Of a stretch of 64,000 nucleotides of DNA, positions 1 to 10,105 are shown one piece after another (within the stretch, counting starts at the first letter, position 1; each line of letters starts with the position of its first letter). Source of the stretch: Aquiflexum lacus. Lineage in GTDB: Bacteria; Bacteroidota; Bacteroidia; Cytophagales; Cyclobacteriaceae. The DNA is taken from NCBI RefSeq assembly GCF_015476655.1, contig NZ_JABFHF010000025.1, positions 1 through 64,000 on the forward strand, read 5' to 3'. The notes below the pieces were generated by a model, which saw only the letters and a program-made list of their open reading frames with translations, was not told where the DNA came from and made no database searches. Made by a program: the position numbers and the translations under genes.

Positions 1-125
1 TAAAGCTCCGACCGGATTCTCATTCGTTTCGTCTTCAACATTTCAATGAACTTTTGACCGGGCTTTCCCGGCCATCGTCGACTCGCGCCGTTATCTTATT
101 CTTTTCTTCCCGTAAAACAGGAGTG
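1..125 (-). other. Leader of a 16S rRNA operon (5' part; 16S gene is off the left edge)
   Basis: Read on the minus strand, this stretch has no convincing reading frame. It holds GTTCATTGAAATGTTG (51-36), which resembles the boxA-like antitermination element found in front of Bacteroidota 16S genes, and a GC-rich hairpin (58-71, CCGGG/CCCGG). It starts just below a consensus promoter. No mature 16S sequence is visible, so the gene should begin shortly to the left of base 1. The rRNA identity is inferred from the leader and the tandem promoters. Confidence 0.65.
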
Positions 126-156
126 CAAAGGTAATTCAAAATTTTATTCTTTCAAA
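126..156 (-). promoter_or_regulatory. Downstream promoter (P2) of an rRNA operon lying off the left edge
   Basis: On the minus strand TTTG (156-153) is followed by exactly 19 bases and then TACCTTTG (133-126). This is a full match to the Bacteroidota sigma-ABfr consensus TTTG-N19-TAnnTTTG. It points leftward into the rRNA leader at 1-125. Confidence 0.85.
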
Positions 157-254
157 AACAGATTTATAAAATTTACTTTTTATTTTCTGTTTATGAATCA
201 ATCAATCCGAATAAATGGGGGGATTTTGATTTGGGTGCCCGTCGTTTGGGATTG

Positions 255-286
255 CAAAGGTGCAACACTTTTTCTCATTTGCAAAA
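255..286 (-). promoter_or_regulatory. Upstream promoter (P1) of the rRNA operon
   Basis: On the minus strand TTTTG (286-282) is followed by 19 bases and CACCTTTG (262-255), one base away from the TAnnTTTG consensus. It lies 129 bases upstream of the second promoter and points the same way. Tandem promoters are usual for rRNA operons. Confidence 0.65.
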
Positions 287-365
287 GCAGATCTGAAAAT
301 AATTTAACAAAAAGGTAAAGTGTGCTGATTTTCAAGCAGAAAAAAAAAGGATGACCAAGAAATCT

Positions 366-1391
366 TCAATATCTAAATGTCGGCATCCTCTTACGGGATT
401 TCTTTTGCAGGAATTGATCAACAAAGGAATACCTCATAGAAACTTCATGTGCCCCACCTGAGTTTCTCCAACCCAACTGTGAAAGGGTAAAATCATAACT
501 ATATCCTAGGTCAATTCCATTTTGCAAAGAAAATCCAATCAAACCTATCAGGGCTTCATTGTTTGGCAAACCAATCCTGGTAGGAAAGCCTCTATACCAA
601 AGTCCAAGAATCACTGGTTCAAAGTACAGCTCCATTCCAAAATCCAATTGATCAAAGAACCCTTGCCTTTTATAGTTAAAAGCCAATGAGAAGGTCCGCT
701 CCTGTTGGGTATTGTTGAAATAGTCATTGATGTCACCGGGTGTCAAGTCAAATTTTACACCCCCGTGTGTAGAATACCTGATTGGAAGTTTATCCCTGTC
801 AAATTCCAAATAGGAAATATTTGGCTGTGTAAGGTGATGCCCTGAAACGCCAAACCAAAACCTATCATTGTAATAGAGCATCCCTGAATGAAAATCGGCA
901 AAACTGCGCTGTCTATCGTCAGGAATTGCTCCGCCATTTCCACCGGGAAGCACTACTCCACGGTTAATATCCAATTGGGTACTGAGAACAACTTCATCAA
1001 AACTCGCTGACCTAGTCGCCCAACTGCCTTGAATACCCATATGCAAGAATCCTGATTCTCCCAATCTTACTCTATAAGAGTATACTAAGCCGACTTCTAT
1101 GTTCTGTAAATTGGCCAAACTCTCCCTGCTTCCATTTATAATGACCCCAATTCCCGAATTTTTCTCATCTATGAAATGATCGGCATAAGCTGAAAATGTA
1201 ACAAAGGTCTGATCCAGAGATGGCCATTGGTTTCTAAAATTAACACCCAATCTTGTCATTTCAGAACTTCCGGCAAATGCTGGGTTCAGAAATAAAGGGG
1301 AAGCATAAAATTGCGAAAACTGAACATCTTGCGCTTGAGAAAGCTCAAAAACAAAAACCAACATGACTATCAATTCAATTCTTTTCATCAT
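366..1391 (-). CDS. PorP/SprF family type IX secretion system membrane protein
   Basis: This 341-residue protein has a signal peptide (about 1-20, ending SQA) followed directly by the family hallmark QFSQFYASPLFLNPAFAGS. The rest alternates short strands as expected for an outer-membrane beta-barrel. PorP/SprF proteins act with the type IX secretion system, and each is usually paired with one secreted protein carrying a type B (gliding-motility) C-terminal domain. That partner lies directly upstream at 1388-3745: its stop codon overlaps this ATG by four bases (ATGA), so the two should be translationally coupled. Translation may start at either of two consecutive ATG codons. The barrel probably helps attach or export the upstream protein at the cell surface, but this is inferred from the pairing. 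Confidence 0.9.
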   Translation of the reverse strand: MMKRIELIVMLVFVFELSQAQDVQFSQFYASPLFLNPAFAGSSEMTRLGVNFRNQWPSLDQTFVTFSAYADHFIDEKNSGIGVIINGSRESLANLQNIEVGLVYSYRVRLGESGFLHMGIQGSWATRSASFDEVVLSTQLDINRGVVLPGGNGGAIPDDRQRSFADFHSGMLYYNDRFWFGVSGHHLTQPNISYLEFDRDKLPIRYSTHGGVKFDLTPGDINDYFNNTQQERTFSLAFNYKRQGFFDQLDFGMELYFEPVILGLWYRGFPTRIGLPNNEALIGLIGFSLQNGIDLGYSYDFTLSQLGWRNSGGAHEVSMRYSFVDQFLQKKSRKRMPTFRY

Positions 1392-3745
1392 CTGATCAAT
1401 ATAAATTTCCCGCTTTCTTCGATCACATCACCATCAATAGACTCCATATTGATCCTATAAACATAATTGCCAGAAGGCATCAATTCACCGTTGACTCTTC
1501 CATTCCATCCTTCTGTATTGATATCTTCTGTCCTGAAAAGCATATTTCCCCAGAGATTGAAAATCAACATTTCCATTTTTATAATTCCTTTTGTTTTGGG
1601 TCTGAAGAATTGATTTTCAGATAAAGTGGGGGTAAATCCTGTTGGTAACATCACTCTAAATGACTTTGTTAATGGTAACTCCATCTCAAAAGTATCTTCA
1701 CAACCAAACTCATTGGTAACTGTCAACCTGATCAGGAAATTTCCTTTTTTTCCAAAAACATGAACAGGAGATTGCTCACTGCTTGAATTTCCCTCACCAA
1801 AATCCCAATTCCAAGCAATGGCGCCACCTGTGGAAAGATCATTGAATCGGATAGGATCATCGATAAATATCCCGCCTCCTTCATCACCTGTAATCCCCGT
1901 TCCATCTACTTCATAGACAAAATTTGAGTTCAGCGCCTCAGAAACAATAATCAATTCAAAATCAACCGGGTCAGACCAACAATCCAGATCTTTGTGTTTC
2001 ACGCTGATTTTGTAAAGCCCTGATTGTCCAACATCGGCCATTTCATCATTGATCAAAAATTGACCCGTAGGGGTTTCTAACCTGTAATCAAATTCTTCCT
2101 CATTGTAGTCAAATATAAAGTCCCTTACATCCAAGGTCATTCCAGGTGTACATCCTACCACCGGGTCTTCAATTCCAAGTTCTGGAAAAGCCGGATTGAT
2201 GAGTTCGAATACGGCCGATTCTGTTGGGCAACTTTTTGAATTGTATGCAGTAACGGTATATCCTCCGGCTTCCACTGCAAAATATTCAGGGATATTCGAA
2301 TCAGGGATTAACTCCCCATCCTTAAACCATTCAAATCTCACATATACTTCATCGCCCACTGCACTGAGTAAAATTCCATCACCTTCGCATAACCTGACGT
2401 CATTTTCTACTTCCCCTAGACCCTCTCCTAAAATATTTACCGGTTCTGGAGATTCTTGAATCAAAAGACGTATATAATTCCCTGAGGAAGTTTTACCATA
2501 ATTATCTGTTACGGTATAATAAATTTCGACCGTCTCGTCCACAAATCCCACGTTCGGAAAAAAAGTAAAGCTACCACCTTCATCAGCTGCTCTAAAGGTG
2601 CCTTGTGGCAAAACCATTTCTCTGTTTTCGGGCCTACACCTGCCTTGAGAACAAATATCGTCTGCTTCAGCTTCTATCTCATCCAATGAACCATACAGTT
2701 GCAGACATCTAATTGAAGAACCTTCATTGGGGAGTATAATTTCTTCTCGGGTAATTTCATAGGTATTTTCCTGACCTTCGCAGGAAGCCTTGTCATCAAT
2801 ATCGGTACCTATTGGATTTTCAAGTCTGTCCTGATCTGAAACCTCTACCTGCAAATTTCTGATTTCATGAATATTGGTTTGGCCACCTGTTGAGGCAGCA
2901 AAGCCTATCTTTAAATTCTCAGGTGCCTCAAAAATGTAATCTGTTTTGTCAAAAACTTTAACCATTCTGGGATTTCCGGGGCTGGTGGTGACCATTAAAT
3001 CAACAGAAATGGAATAGCCTACCCCTCCAGGATGAGGTTCCATATCAATAAACAGTTTTCTATAACCTGGAATATTAGGATCTGTCACCCTTTGAGAGCC
3101 TGCACCACCAGATTCGAGTGGAAATCGATCTGCAGCGGGAAGTGAAAATTCACCGGCATTGTTTGTCCATTTACCCGTGACAAACTGATATCCTGTCAAT
3201 CCAGAGCCATTCCCTCTGACTACAATACTATTTGGATAAAGGGCATCCCCTCCGCCAAAAAATCCGCCGACTTTTCCTTCTCCCGAATTACCAAAATTTC
3301 CAAAAGAATCCAGTCCTATTCCAAGATATGCGCCAGTTAACCCTGGATTTTGCCCTCTTTGGGCATACCCAAGAGATCCTCCAAAACCTCCTGGACTAAA
3401 ATTGGAAACAGCAGCATCAAATAAGAATACCGTAAGCCCATCAGCTCCATTGCCTCCATAAACAAAAAACTCAAAAGAAGTCTTGATTCCAAATGCGGAA
3501 GGAAATGGAATATCAATGTATATGTATCCATTCTGCTCTAATTGCGCATCAGTCAATCTCAATACGCCATCCAATAACCTCGCACTGCCCCCAAAGATAG
3601 TCGCACTCTGGGTAGAATTGTCCTGAAAATCCTCGCAATAAGGAAACCCTACCTGAGCCTCAGAATCTGTAAATGCAAAAAATGTAAAATAAAGCATTAA
3701 TAAAATGCCGAAACTCTTGATGAATTGACCTTCTCCTAATCTCAC
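1388..3745 (-). CDS. Large secreted protein with lectin-like and PKD domains and a type B T9SS sorting domain
   Basis: The 785-residue product starts at a GTG codon; no better ATG precedes the signal peptide (about 1-31, ending SEA). Residues about 35-310 resemble an L-type (legume) lectin-like beta-sandwich, with an F-C-E-D-F start and a Gly-rich core. The middle holds Ig-like cadherin-type repeats. A PKD domain with the motif NWDFGEGNS lies near 650. The last 85 residues match the gliding-motility C-terminal domain (FTPT...NLWGNMLF...GWNG...PSGNYVY). It is probably exported by the type IX system and held at the surface through the PorP-like protein encoded just downstream. The ligand is unknown; adhesion or glycan binding is inference. 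Confidence 0.85.
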   Translation of the reverse strand: MRLGEGQFIKSFGILLMLYFTFFAFTDSEAQVGFPYCEDFQDNSTQSATIFGGSARLLDGVLRLTDAQLEQNGYIYIDIPFPSAFGIKTSFEFFVYGGNGADGLTVFLFDAAVSNFSPGGFGGSLGYAQRGQNPGLTGAYLGIGLDSFGNFGNSGEGKVGGFFGGGDALYPNSIVVRGNGSGLTGYQFVTGKWTNNAGEFSLPAADRFPLESGGAGSQRVTDPNIPGYRKLFIDMEPHPGGVGYSISVDLMVTTSPGNPRMVKVFDKTDYIFEAPENLKIGFAASTGGQTNIHEIRNLQVEVSDQDRLENPIGTDIDDKASCEGQENTYEITREEIILPNEGSSIRCLQLYGSLDEIEAEADDICSQGRCRPENREMVLPQGTFRAADEGGSFTFFPNVGFVDETVEIYYTVTDNYGKTSSGNYIRLLIQESPEPVNILGEGLGEVENDVRLCEGDGILLSAVGDEVYVRFEWFKDGELIPDSNIPEYFAVEAGGYTVTAYNSKSCPTESAVFELINPAFPELGIEDPVVGCTPGMTLDVRDFIFDYNEEEFDYRLETPTGQFLINDEMADVGQSGLYKISVKHKDLDCWSDPVDFELIIVSEALNSNFVYEVDGTGITGDEGGGIFIDDPIRFNDLSTGGAIAWNWDFGEGNSSSEQSPVHVFGKKGNFLIRLTVTNEFGCEDTFEMELPLTKSFRVMLPTGFTPTLSENQFFRPKTKGIIKMEMLIFNLWGNMLFRTEDINTEGWNGRVNGELMPSGNYVYRINMESIDGDVIEESGKFILIR

Positions 3746-3862
3746 AGTATCAGTTTCCCTTTCTTTAATTTTAAAATCGAAATCGTAAATTAAGAATTTA
3801 AGGAAATAAAAAAAATGATGAATGGCTTAGATGGCCTTTTAAAATTCAAAAAGATGTTTTTG

Positions 3863-3892
3863 AAAATAAAAAAACCTCCCAAAAGGAGGTCT
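3863..3892 (-). terminator. Rho-independent terminator of purA
   Basis: On the minus strand GACCTCC and GGGAGGT form a stem around a TTTT loop, followed by seven T residues. It lies eight bases after the purA stop codon. Confidence 0.9.
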
Positions 3893-3900
3893 TAGTCTTC

Positions 3901-5175
<1,275 letters not shown>

Positions 5176-5259
5176 CTATAAAATCAACTCTTAGATTAAA
5201 GTCTTTTTGAGGCGTGAAATTTGGAATAAGGTTAATGAATTGCAAGGAAATCAAGGGAT

Positions 5260-5616
5260 TTATTCTTGCCTATCATATAATTCTTTCTTTGCTTCCTCCA
5301 TAGTAGGGTAAACAGTGAAAATATTATTCAACTTGGTAATGATCAATAATTTTTTAACATGTTCCGACGGGGTAGTCAAGTACACATCTCCGCCTGCATT
5401 CCTCATTTTGGTCAGCATGGTGATCAAGAGGCCTATGCCACTTGAACTGATATACCTTACTTCGGACAAGTCCACTATAAAGACCATTACCTTATCATTG
5501 ACCGCATCTGACACAAATTCCACCAACTTTGGACCGATATCATCTCCAATTAAATCCCCGGTTAAGTATAAAAAATGAGCCTTTTCTTCTTTTTCAATTC
5601 TGTAATTTAACTTCAT
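5260..5616 (-). CDS. STAS-domain anti-sigma factor antagonist
   Basis: The 118-residue protein is a single STAS domain. The segment [18 protein letters not shown] carries the conserved Ser-Ser-Gly loop that is phosphorylated by partner kinases in SpoIIAA/RsbV-type antagonists. It overlaps the fur-type gene upstream by four bases (ATGA), so they should form one operon. No anti-sigma kinase is encoded nearby. In Bacteroidota such single-domain proteins are common and their partners are mostly unknown. Confidence 0.88.
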   Translation of the reverse strand: MKLNYRIEKEEKAHFLYLTGDLIGDDIGPKLVEFVSDAVNDKVMVFIVDLSEVRYISSSGIGLLITMLTKMRNAGGDVYLTTPSEHVKKLLIITKLNNIFTVYPTMEEAKKELYDRQE

Positions 5617-6080
5617 ATTTTAGGTCTGTTTTCGCAGTTCATGTTTTCACAACTACCATATAGCAACAAGGAATGGTGCATTACTTTAAATTTAAGAATT
5701 TCTCCTACTGTATTTTGAATATTCTGTATCCTTGGATCACAAAACTCAAATACTTTATTGCATTCTACACAGATCAGATGATCATGCTGTTTATACCCGT
5801 AGGATTTTTCGAATTGGGCGAGATTCTGTCCAAACTGATGTTTGGTCACAAGATCACATTCTACCAAAAGATCCAAAGTATTATATACTGTTGCCCTGCT
5901 GACCCTATAATTCTTGTTTTTCATGCTGATGTACAGCGATTCAACATCAAAATGCCCCGATCTGCCGTAAATTTCTTCCAGAATGGCATATCGCTCAGGC
6001 GTTTTTCTAAGTTTTTTGTTTTCCAGGTATGCAGTGAAAATTTTCTTTACCTCTTCAAAAAGAGTTTCGTTAAGGGCCAT
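5613..6080 (-). CDS. Fur family metal-dependent transcriptional regulator
   Basis: The 155-residue protein has an N-terminal winged helix ([26 protein letters not shown]...[11 protein letters not shown]) followed by the metal-binding dimerisation domain. The metal site motif [18 protein letters not shown] holds the His residues and a CxxC pair; a second Cys pair (SCENMNC) lies near the C-terminus, suggesting a structural zinc. Whether it senses iron, zinc or peroxide cannot be told from sequence. It heads an operon with the STAS gene. A TATATTTG -7 element lies 18-25 bases upstream of the ATG. Confidence 0.93.
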   Translation of the reverse strand: MALNETLFEEVKKIFTAYLENKKLRKTPERYAILEEIYGRSGHFDVESLYISMKNKNYRVSRATVYNTLDLLVECDLVTKHQFGQNLAQFEKSYGYKQHDHLICVECNKVFEFCDPRIQNIQNTVGEILKFKVMHHSLLLYGSCENMNCENRPKI

Positions 6081-6097
6081 GTATCTTGGATTTTGTG

Positions 6098-6105
6098 CAA
6101 ATATA
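6098..6105 (-). promoter_or_regulatory. -7 element of the fur promoter
   Basis: TATATTTG on the minus strand exactly matches TAnnTTTG, just upstream of the Fur start at 6080. A TTTG lies 23 bases further upstream (6132-6129), which is longer than the usual 19, so the -33 element is uncertain. Confidence 0.5.
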
Positions 6106-6152
6106 ACTCTTCTTATTTAGAAAAGATTCAAATAAAACATGTCAATGGCTAA

Positions 6153-8375
6153 TTAATCAAACCGGGTAACTTTAATGATCCCTTCTACTTTTGAAAGGTT
6201 AGCAACCATTTTTTCCAAATGCGAAGTACTGTGAACATATAGTTTGATCGTCCCTTCAAAGAGTCCGCTGTCCGAGTCAACAGTGATAGAGCGCATATTT
6301 ACCTTAAGTTCATTGGAAATCACTTTGGTGACATCATTGATCAGACCCACCCTATCTGTCCCAACAATCCTTAATCCGGCCAAAAATGCGATTTGCTGCT
6401 GACTGGTCCATCTTGCCTTGATCACCCTATTTCCATGATTGGATAAAAGTTCCAAAGCATTGGGACAGGAGGTTCGGTGAATTTTGATTCCTTCATTGAT
6501 GGTCACAAATCCGAAAACATCATCTCCAGGAATGGGATTGCAGCATTTTGCCAAAATATAATCCACCACATCCATATCCTCTCCGATCAACAATTGATCG
6601 TGCTCAGGACCTTTGAGGTTTTTGATTTCTTTGGTAAAGCTTGTTTCATCTTTAACCTTTTCATAGGTGACTTTTCCTTTTTGTTTTTTATGATCTCTAA
6701 ATTCCTTAAAACTTTTGATGGAAGTGGCATCAATCACTCCTCTTCCTACCTTATAGTAAAACTCATTGGGAGTTTTGGTTTCAAAGTATGCACGTAACTG
6801 CTCTACGATTTCTGAGGTAAATTCGATTTTCATTTGCTTCAGTTTCCTTTGGACAATTTCTTTCCCATCCATTAAGATAGATTTTTTATCCTCCCTGAGC
6901 GCATCTTTAATTTTGGCTTTGGCTTTTGAAGTCACCACCGAATTGAGCCAATCTTCGGTTGGTTTTTGTTTGTTGGAGGTCAGAATTTCAACCTGATCAC
7001 CATTTTTCAATTTATGATTGATCGGAACAAGTCTTTGATTGACTTTGGCACCAATACATTTAGCCCCAACTTCAGTGTGAATTTCAAAGGCAAAATCCAG
7101 CGCTGTTGCTCCGAAAGGAAGTACTTTTAACTCTCCTTTTGGTGTAAATACAAAGACTTCATCATGGAAAAGATTTCCCCTGAAGTCATCCATGAATTCG
7201 ATGGCCGAACCATCATTGGATTCCAGTAATGTCCTGACTTGGGTGATCCAATCATCCAAACCAGTACCTGCTTTGGCTTGAACAATATCCTTATCCTTAT
7301 ATTTCCAATGGGCAGCGTATCCTCTTTCAGCTATGTCGTCCATTCTCGCTGAACGGATCTGAACTTCCACCCACTGTCCGGTATTACTCATTACTGTAGT
7401 ATGAAGAGATTCATATCCATTTGCCCGTGGGGTACTGATCCAATCCCTCAACCTATCAGGGTTGGGACGATAAAAATCCGTGACAATGGAATATACCTGC
7501 CAGCTATCAGCCTTTTCATTGTCCACCTCACTTTCAATAATAATTCTCACTGCAAACAGGTCATAAACTTCTTCAAATGGTATATTCTGTTTTTTCATCT
7601 TATTATAAATGGAGAAAACAGATTTGGGTCTTCCTTTGATGGTGAATTTGAAACCTTGTAATTCAAGCTCCTCTTCGATCGGGGCTATAAAGCTTTTGAT
7701 GAATTTGTTTCGGGAAACCCTAGTCTCATTGATTTTAGTCAGAATAAACTGATATGTATCTGAATCGGTAAATTTCAGATATAAATCCTCAAGTTCAGAT
7801 TTGATGGTATAGAGACCCAACCTATGCGCCAATGGTGCATAAAGATACATGGTTTCCGAGGCTATCTTAAGTTGTTTATGCCTTGGCATACTTTCCAAGG
7901 TTCGCATATTGTTGAGTCTGTCTGCAATTTTGATCAATATGACCCGGACATCATCAGACAATGTCAGAAGCATTTTTCGGAAGTTCTCTGCCTGTTGGGA
8001 GGAACCATATTCAAAGACTCCGGAAATCTTGGTCAGTCCATCAATAATTTGCATGACCTTCAAGCCGAACTCCTTTTCAATATCCTCCAACTCCCAATCT
8101 GTATCTTCAACCACATCATGCAGCAGGGCAGAAACAATACTTGTTGTACCTAAGCCTATCTCCTCTACACAAATCAATGCGACTTCCAATGGATGATAGA
8201 TATAGGGCTCACCGGATTTGCGGCGCATTTCCTTGTGAGCTTCATTGGAAACATTAAAAGCCTTTTTGATTATCTTGGAATCCCCATCCTTCAGCATGGG
8301 TTTAGCCATCTTGAGAAGCTTTCTGTATCTCTTAATTATTTCCTTTCTTTCCTCTTCCAGGTCTACTTGTATCAT
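6153..8375 (-). CDS. Bifunctional (p)ppGpp synthetase/hydrolase (RelA/SpoT)
   Basis: This 740-residue protein is the long RSH enzyme of the stringent response. It has, in order: an HD hydrolase domain (HDVVEDTD near 87, ADRLNNMRTLES near 152), the synthetase domain (RPKSVFSIYNKMKK, RANGYESLHTTV near 320), a TGS domain (VFTPKGELKVLPFGATALDFAFEIH, quoted in part), a zinc-finger-like region (KCCNPIPGD) and a C-terminal ACT domain. The intact HD motif predicts working hydrolase activity, so it is probably the single balanced RSH of the cell rather than a RelA-only form. It stands alone and is transcribed toward fur. Confidence 0.96.
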   Translation of the reverse strand: MIQVDLEEERKEIIKRYRKLLKMAKPMLKDGDSKIIKKAFNVSNEAHKEMRRKSGEPYIYHPLEVALICVEEIGLGTTSIVSALLHDVVEDTDWELEDIEKEFGLKVMQIIDGLTKISGVFEYGSSQQAENFRKMLLTLSDDVRVILIKIADRLNNMRTLESMPRHKQLKIASETMYLYAPLAHRLGLYTIKSELEDLYLKFTDSDTYQFILTKINETRVSRNKFIKSFIAPIEEELELQGFKFTIKGRPKSVFSIYNKMKKQNIPFEEVYDLFAVRIIIESEVDNEKADSWQVYSIVTDFYRPNPDRLRDWISTPRANGYESLHTTVMSNTGQWVEVQIRSARMDDIAERGYAAHWKYKDKDIVQAKAGTGLDDWITQVRTLLESNDGSAIEFMDDFRGNLFHDEVFVFTPKGELKVLPFGATALDFAFEIHTEVGAKCIGAKVNQRLVPINHKLKNGDQVEILTSNKQKPTEDWLNSVVTSKAKAKIKDALREDKKSILMDGKEIVQRKLKQMKIEFTSEIVEQLRAYFETKTPNEFYYKVGRGVIDATSIKSFKEFRDHKKQKGKVTYEKVKDETSFTKEIKNLKGPEHDQLLIGEDMDVVDYILAKCCNPIPGDDVFGFVTINEGIKIHRTSCPNALELLSNHGNRVIKARWTSQQQIAFLAGLRIVGTDRVGLINDVTKVISNELKVNMRSITVDSDSGLFEGTIKLYVHSTSHLEKMVANLSKVEGIIKVTRFD

Positions 8376-8465
8376 ATAAACTAAGCTAAAGCAATACTTT
8401 TATCTAAACAACGAAAGTTGCATAGTTTTTTTCAGAATAATTCTAAATGAATTTTTGATTCAATT

Positions 8466-8496
8466 TTTGTAAGTTAAATTTTACTTATTACCTTTG
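8466..8496 (+). promoter_or_regulatory. Consensus promoter of tRNA-Leu
   Basis: TTTG (8466-8469), 19 bases, TACCTTTG (8489-8496): a full match to the Bacteroidota promoter consensus, ending 12 bases before the tRNA. It may also drive trigger factor and clpPX by read-through. Confidence 0.9.
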
Positions 8497-8508
8497 CGTC
8501 CACATTAA

Positions 8509-8590
8509 GCGGATGTGGCGAAATTGGTAGACGCACTAGACTTAGGATCTAGCGCCGTAAGGCATGGGGGTTCGAGTCCCTCTATCCGCA
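8509..8590 (+). tRNA. tRNA-Leu (anticodon UAG)
   Basis: The 82-nucleotide sequence folds as a class II tRNA. The seven-pair acceptor is GCGGATG with TATCCGC (last pair G-U), the D arm is GGCGAAATTGGTAGACGC, and the anticodon stem CTAGA/TCTAG carries the loop CTTAGGA, which gives anticodon TAG. A long variable arm (CGCCGTAAGGCAT) is typical of leucine. The T arm GGGGGTTCGAGTCCCTC follows. The discriminator is A at 8590 and CCA is not encoded. TAG reads CUN codons. Confidence 0.97.
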
Positions 8591-8698
8591 CATTTTCCGG
8601 CCCTCAATCACCTTTCCGAAATCGATCCTGAGTCAGGAACTTCGAATAAGAAATGGGATTGGGGGTTTTTAAATTTTATCAAACCAAAATTCAACACA

Positions 8699-10027
8699 TT
8701 GGAAATCACATTAGACAAGCACGCAGCAAATCAAGCTTCTGTTAAAATTAAATTAAATGAAGCAGATTATCAACCTAAGGTTGATGCGAAACTGAAGGAC
8801 TATGCAAGAAAAGCCACCATCAAAGGGTTCAGGCCAGGCAAAGCTCCTGTTTCTATGGTGAAAAGAATGTATGGAACTTCGGTCCTCGTAGACGAAATCA
8901 ACGAACTTCTTTCCTCCTCCCTCAATAATTACCTAAAAGAACAGACTTTCAAAATCTTGGGGGACCCACTGCCGATCATTGAAGATGCTGATAAAATTGA
9001 TTGGAATACCCAAAAAGAATTCGAATTCCAATATAAAATAGGTTTTGTGGATGATGTTGAGGTCAAGTTTGACGGAACATTAGAAGCTACTTCCTATTCC
9101 GTTGAAATGGACGGAAAAGAAGTGGATGATGCTATTCTTAACCTTAGAAGCCAATATGGCAAAATGACCAACCCTGAGATCAGCGAGAAAGATGACTTCC
9201 TTTACGGTGACCTCAAATCAGCAGATGGTTCTTTTGAAAAAACTTTTTCTCTTCCCCTATCAAAAGTAGAGGAAAAATCCCTCAACAAATTTGTCGGACT
9301 GAAAAAAGGTGATGCAGTTGAGTTTGATCCCTCAAAAACCATAAAAGAAGACCTAGCTTCAACAGTTGGCGTTTCTGATGAAGAAGTAGAAAAACTTACC
9401 GGTGATTTTACCTTTACTGTTCAGAATATCAATAGAACAGAGTTGGCTGAATTCAATCAGGAATTTTTCGATAAACTTTTCGGTGAAGGTCAAGTAGATT
9501 CCGAGGAAGGGTTGATAGAAAAGGTCAAAGAGATTATGGCTGAAAACTACAATAAGGAAATTATGGTTTACAGCGATGAGAAAATCAAAGAAAAGCTAAT
9601 AGATCAAGCAAATATCGATCTTCCCGAAGTATTCTTAAAAGAGTGGCTACTCAAAGCCAATGACGGCAAAGTAACTGAAGATCAAGTAGAAGATGAATAT
9701 CCGATATATGCCAAGCAATTAACCTGGACCATTATTTCCAATACAATCGCTAAGGACAACAATATTCAGGCAGAACATGAAGACGTTATCGAAAAAACTA
9801 AAGAAATGATCAGAGGCCAATTTGCCTCTTCAGGTCTTGGTGCACAATTGGAAGCGAGCATGGATATGTTTGTGGACAACTACCTCAAAGGAAATGATGG
9901 GCAGAATTATATGCAAATGTTGACCTCTGTTCAGAATGATAAGGTTTTGGCCTTTGTGAAGGAAAAAGCCAATGTGAAAGAGGAAAAAATCAGTATCGAT
10001 AAATTCAAGGAACTCTTGGAAAACTAA
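8699..10027 (+). CDS. tig: Trigger factor, ribosome-associated chaperone
   Basis: Trigger factor binds the ribosome exit tunnel and guards new chains. The reading frame is open back into the tRNA, but no ATG lies between 8564 and the conserved N-terminus. The family normally begins M-E-I-T-L-D-K, and here the codon before EITLDKH is TTG at 8699, so I take that as the start (442 residues, the usual length). The ribosome-binding loop GFRPGKAP is present near residue 45. The middle PPIase-like region is the divergent Bacteroidota type, and a helical C-terminal domain follows. The gene is followed by a terminator, then clpP-clpX, a common genomic order. Confidence 0.93.
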   Translation: MEITLDKHAANQASVKIKLNEADYQPKVDAKLKDYARKATIKGFRPGKAPVSMVKRMYGTSVLVDEINELLSSSLNNYLKEQTFKILGDPLPIIEDADKIDWNTQKEFEFQYKIGFVDDVEVKFDGTLEATSYSVEMDGKEVDDAILNLRSQYGKMTNPEISEKDDFLYGDLKSADGSFEKTFSLPLSKVEEKSLNKFVGLKKGDAVEFDPSKTIKEDLASTVGVSDEEVEKLTGDFTFTVQNINRTELAEFNQEFFDKLFGEGQVDSEEGLIEKVKEIMAENYNKEIMVYSDEKIKEKLIDQANIDLPEVFLKEWLLKANDGKVTEDQVEDEYPIYAKQLTWTIISNTIAKDNNIQAEHEDVIEKTKEMIRGQFASSGLGAQLEASMDMFVDNYLKGNDGQNYMQMLTSVQNDKVLAFVKEKANVKEEKISIDKFKELLEN

Positions 10028-10049
10028 TTCCTAGATAAAATCGTTAAGA

Positions 10050-10080
10050 AAAAGTCCTTTTGTAAGGGCTTTTTTTATTT
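10050..10080 (+). terminator. Terminator between tig and clpP
   Basis: AAGTCCTT and AAGGGCTT form a stem around TTGT, followed by a T-rich run. It lies 23 bases after the tig stop codon. Because clpP follows closely, some read-through is likely. Confidence 0.75.
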
Positions 10081-10105
10081 TTGTACATTACATAAAAATT
10101 AAATT

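Noticed and set aside
6477-6996. Frames antisense to the RelA/SpoT gene
   Set aside because: They mirror a conserved coding region with no independent support.
8564-8698. Long frame of trigger factor beginning inside the tRNA (MGVRVPLSAHFP)
   Set aside because: It translates the T arm of the tRNA; the family N-terminus begins at 8699.
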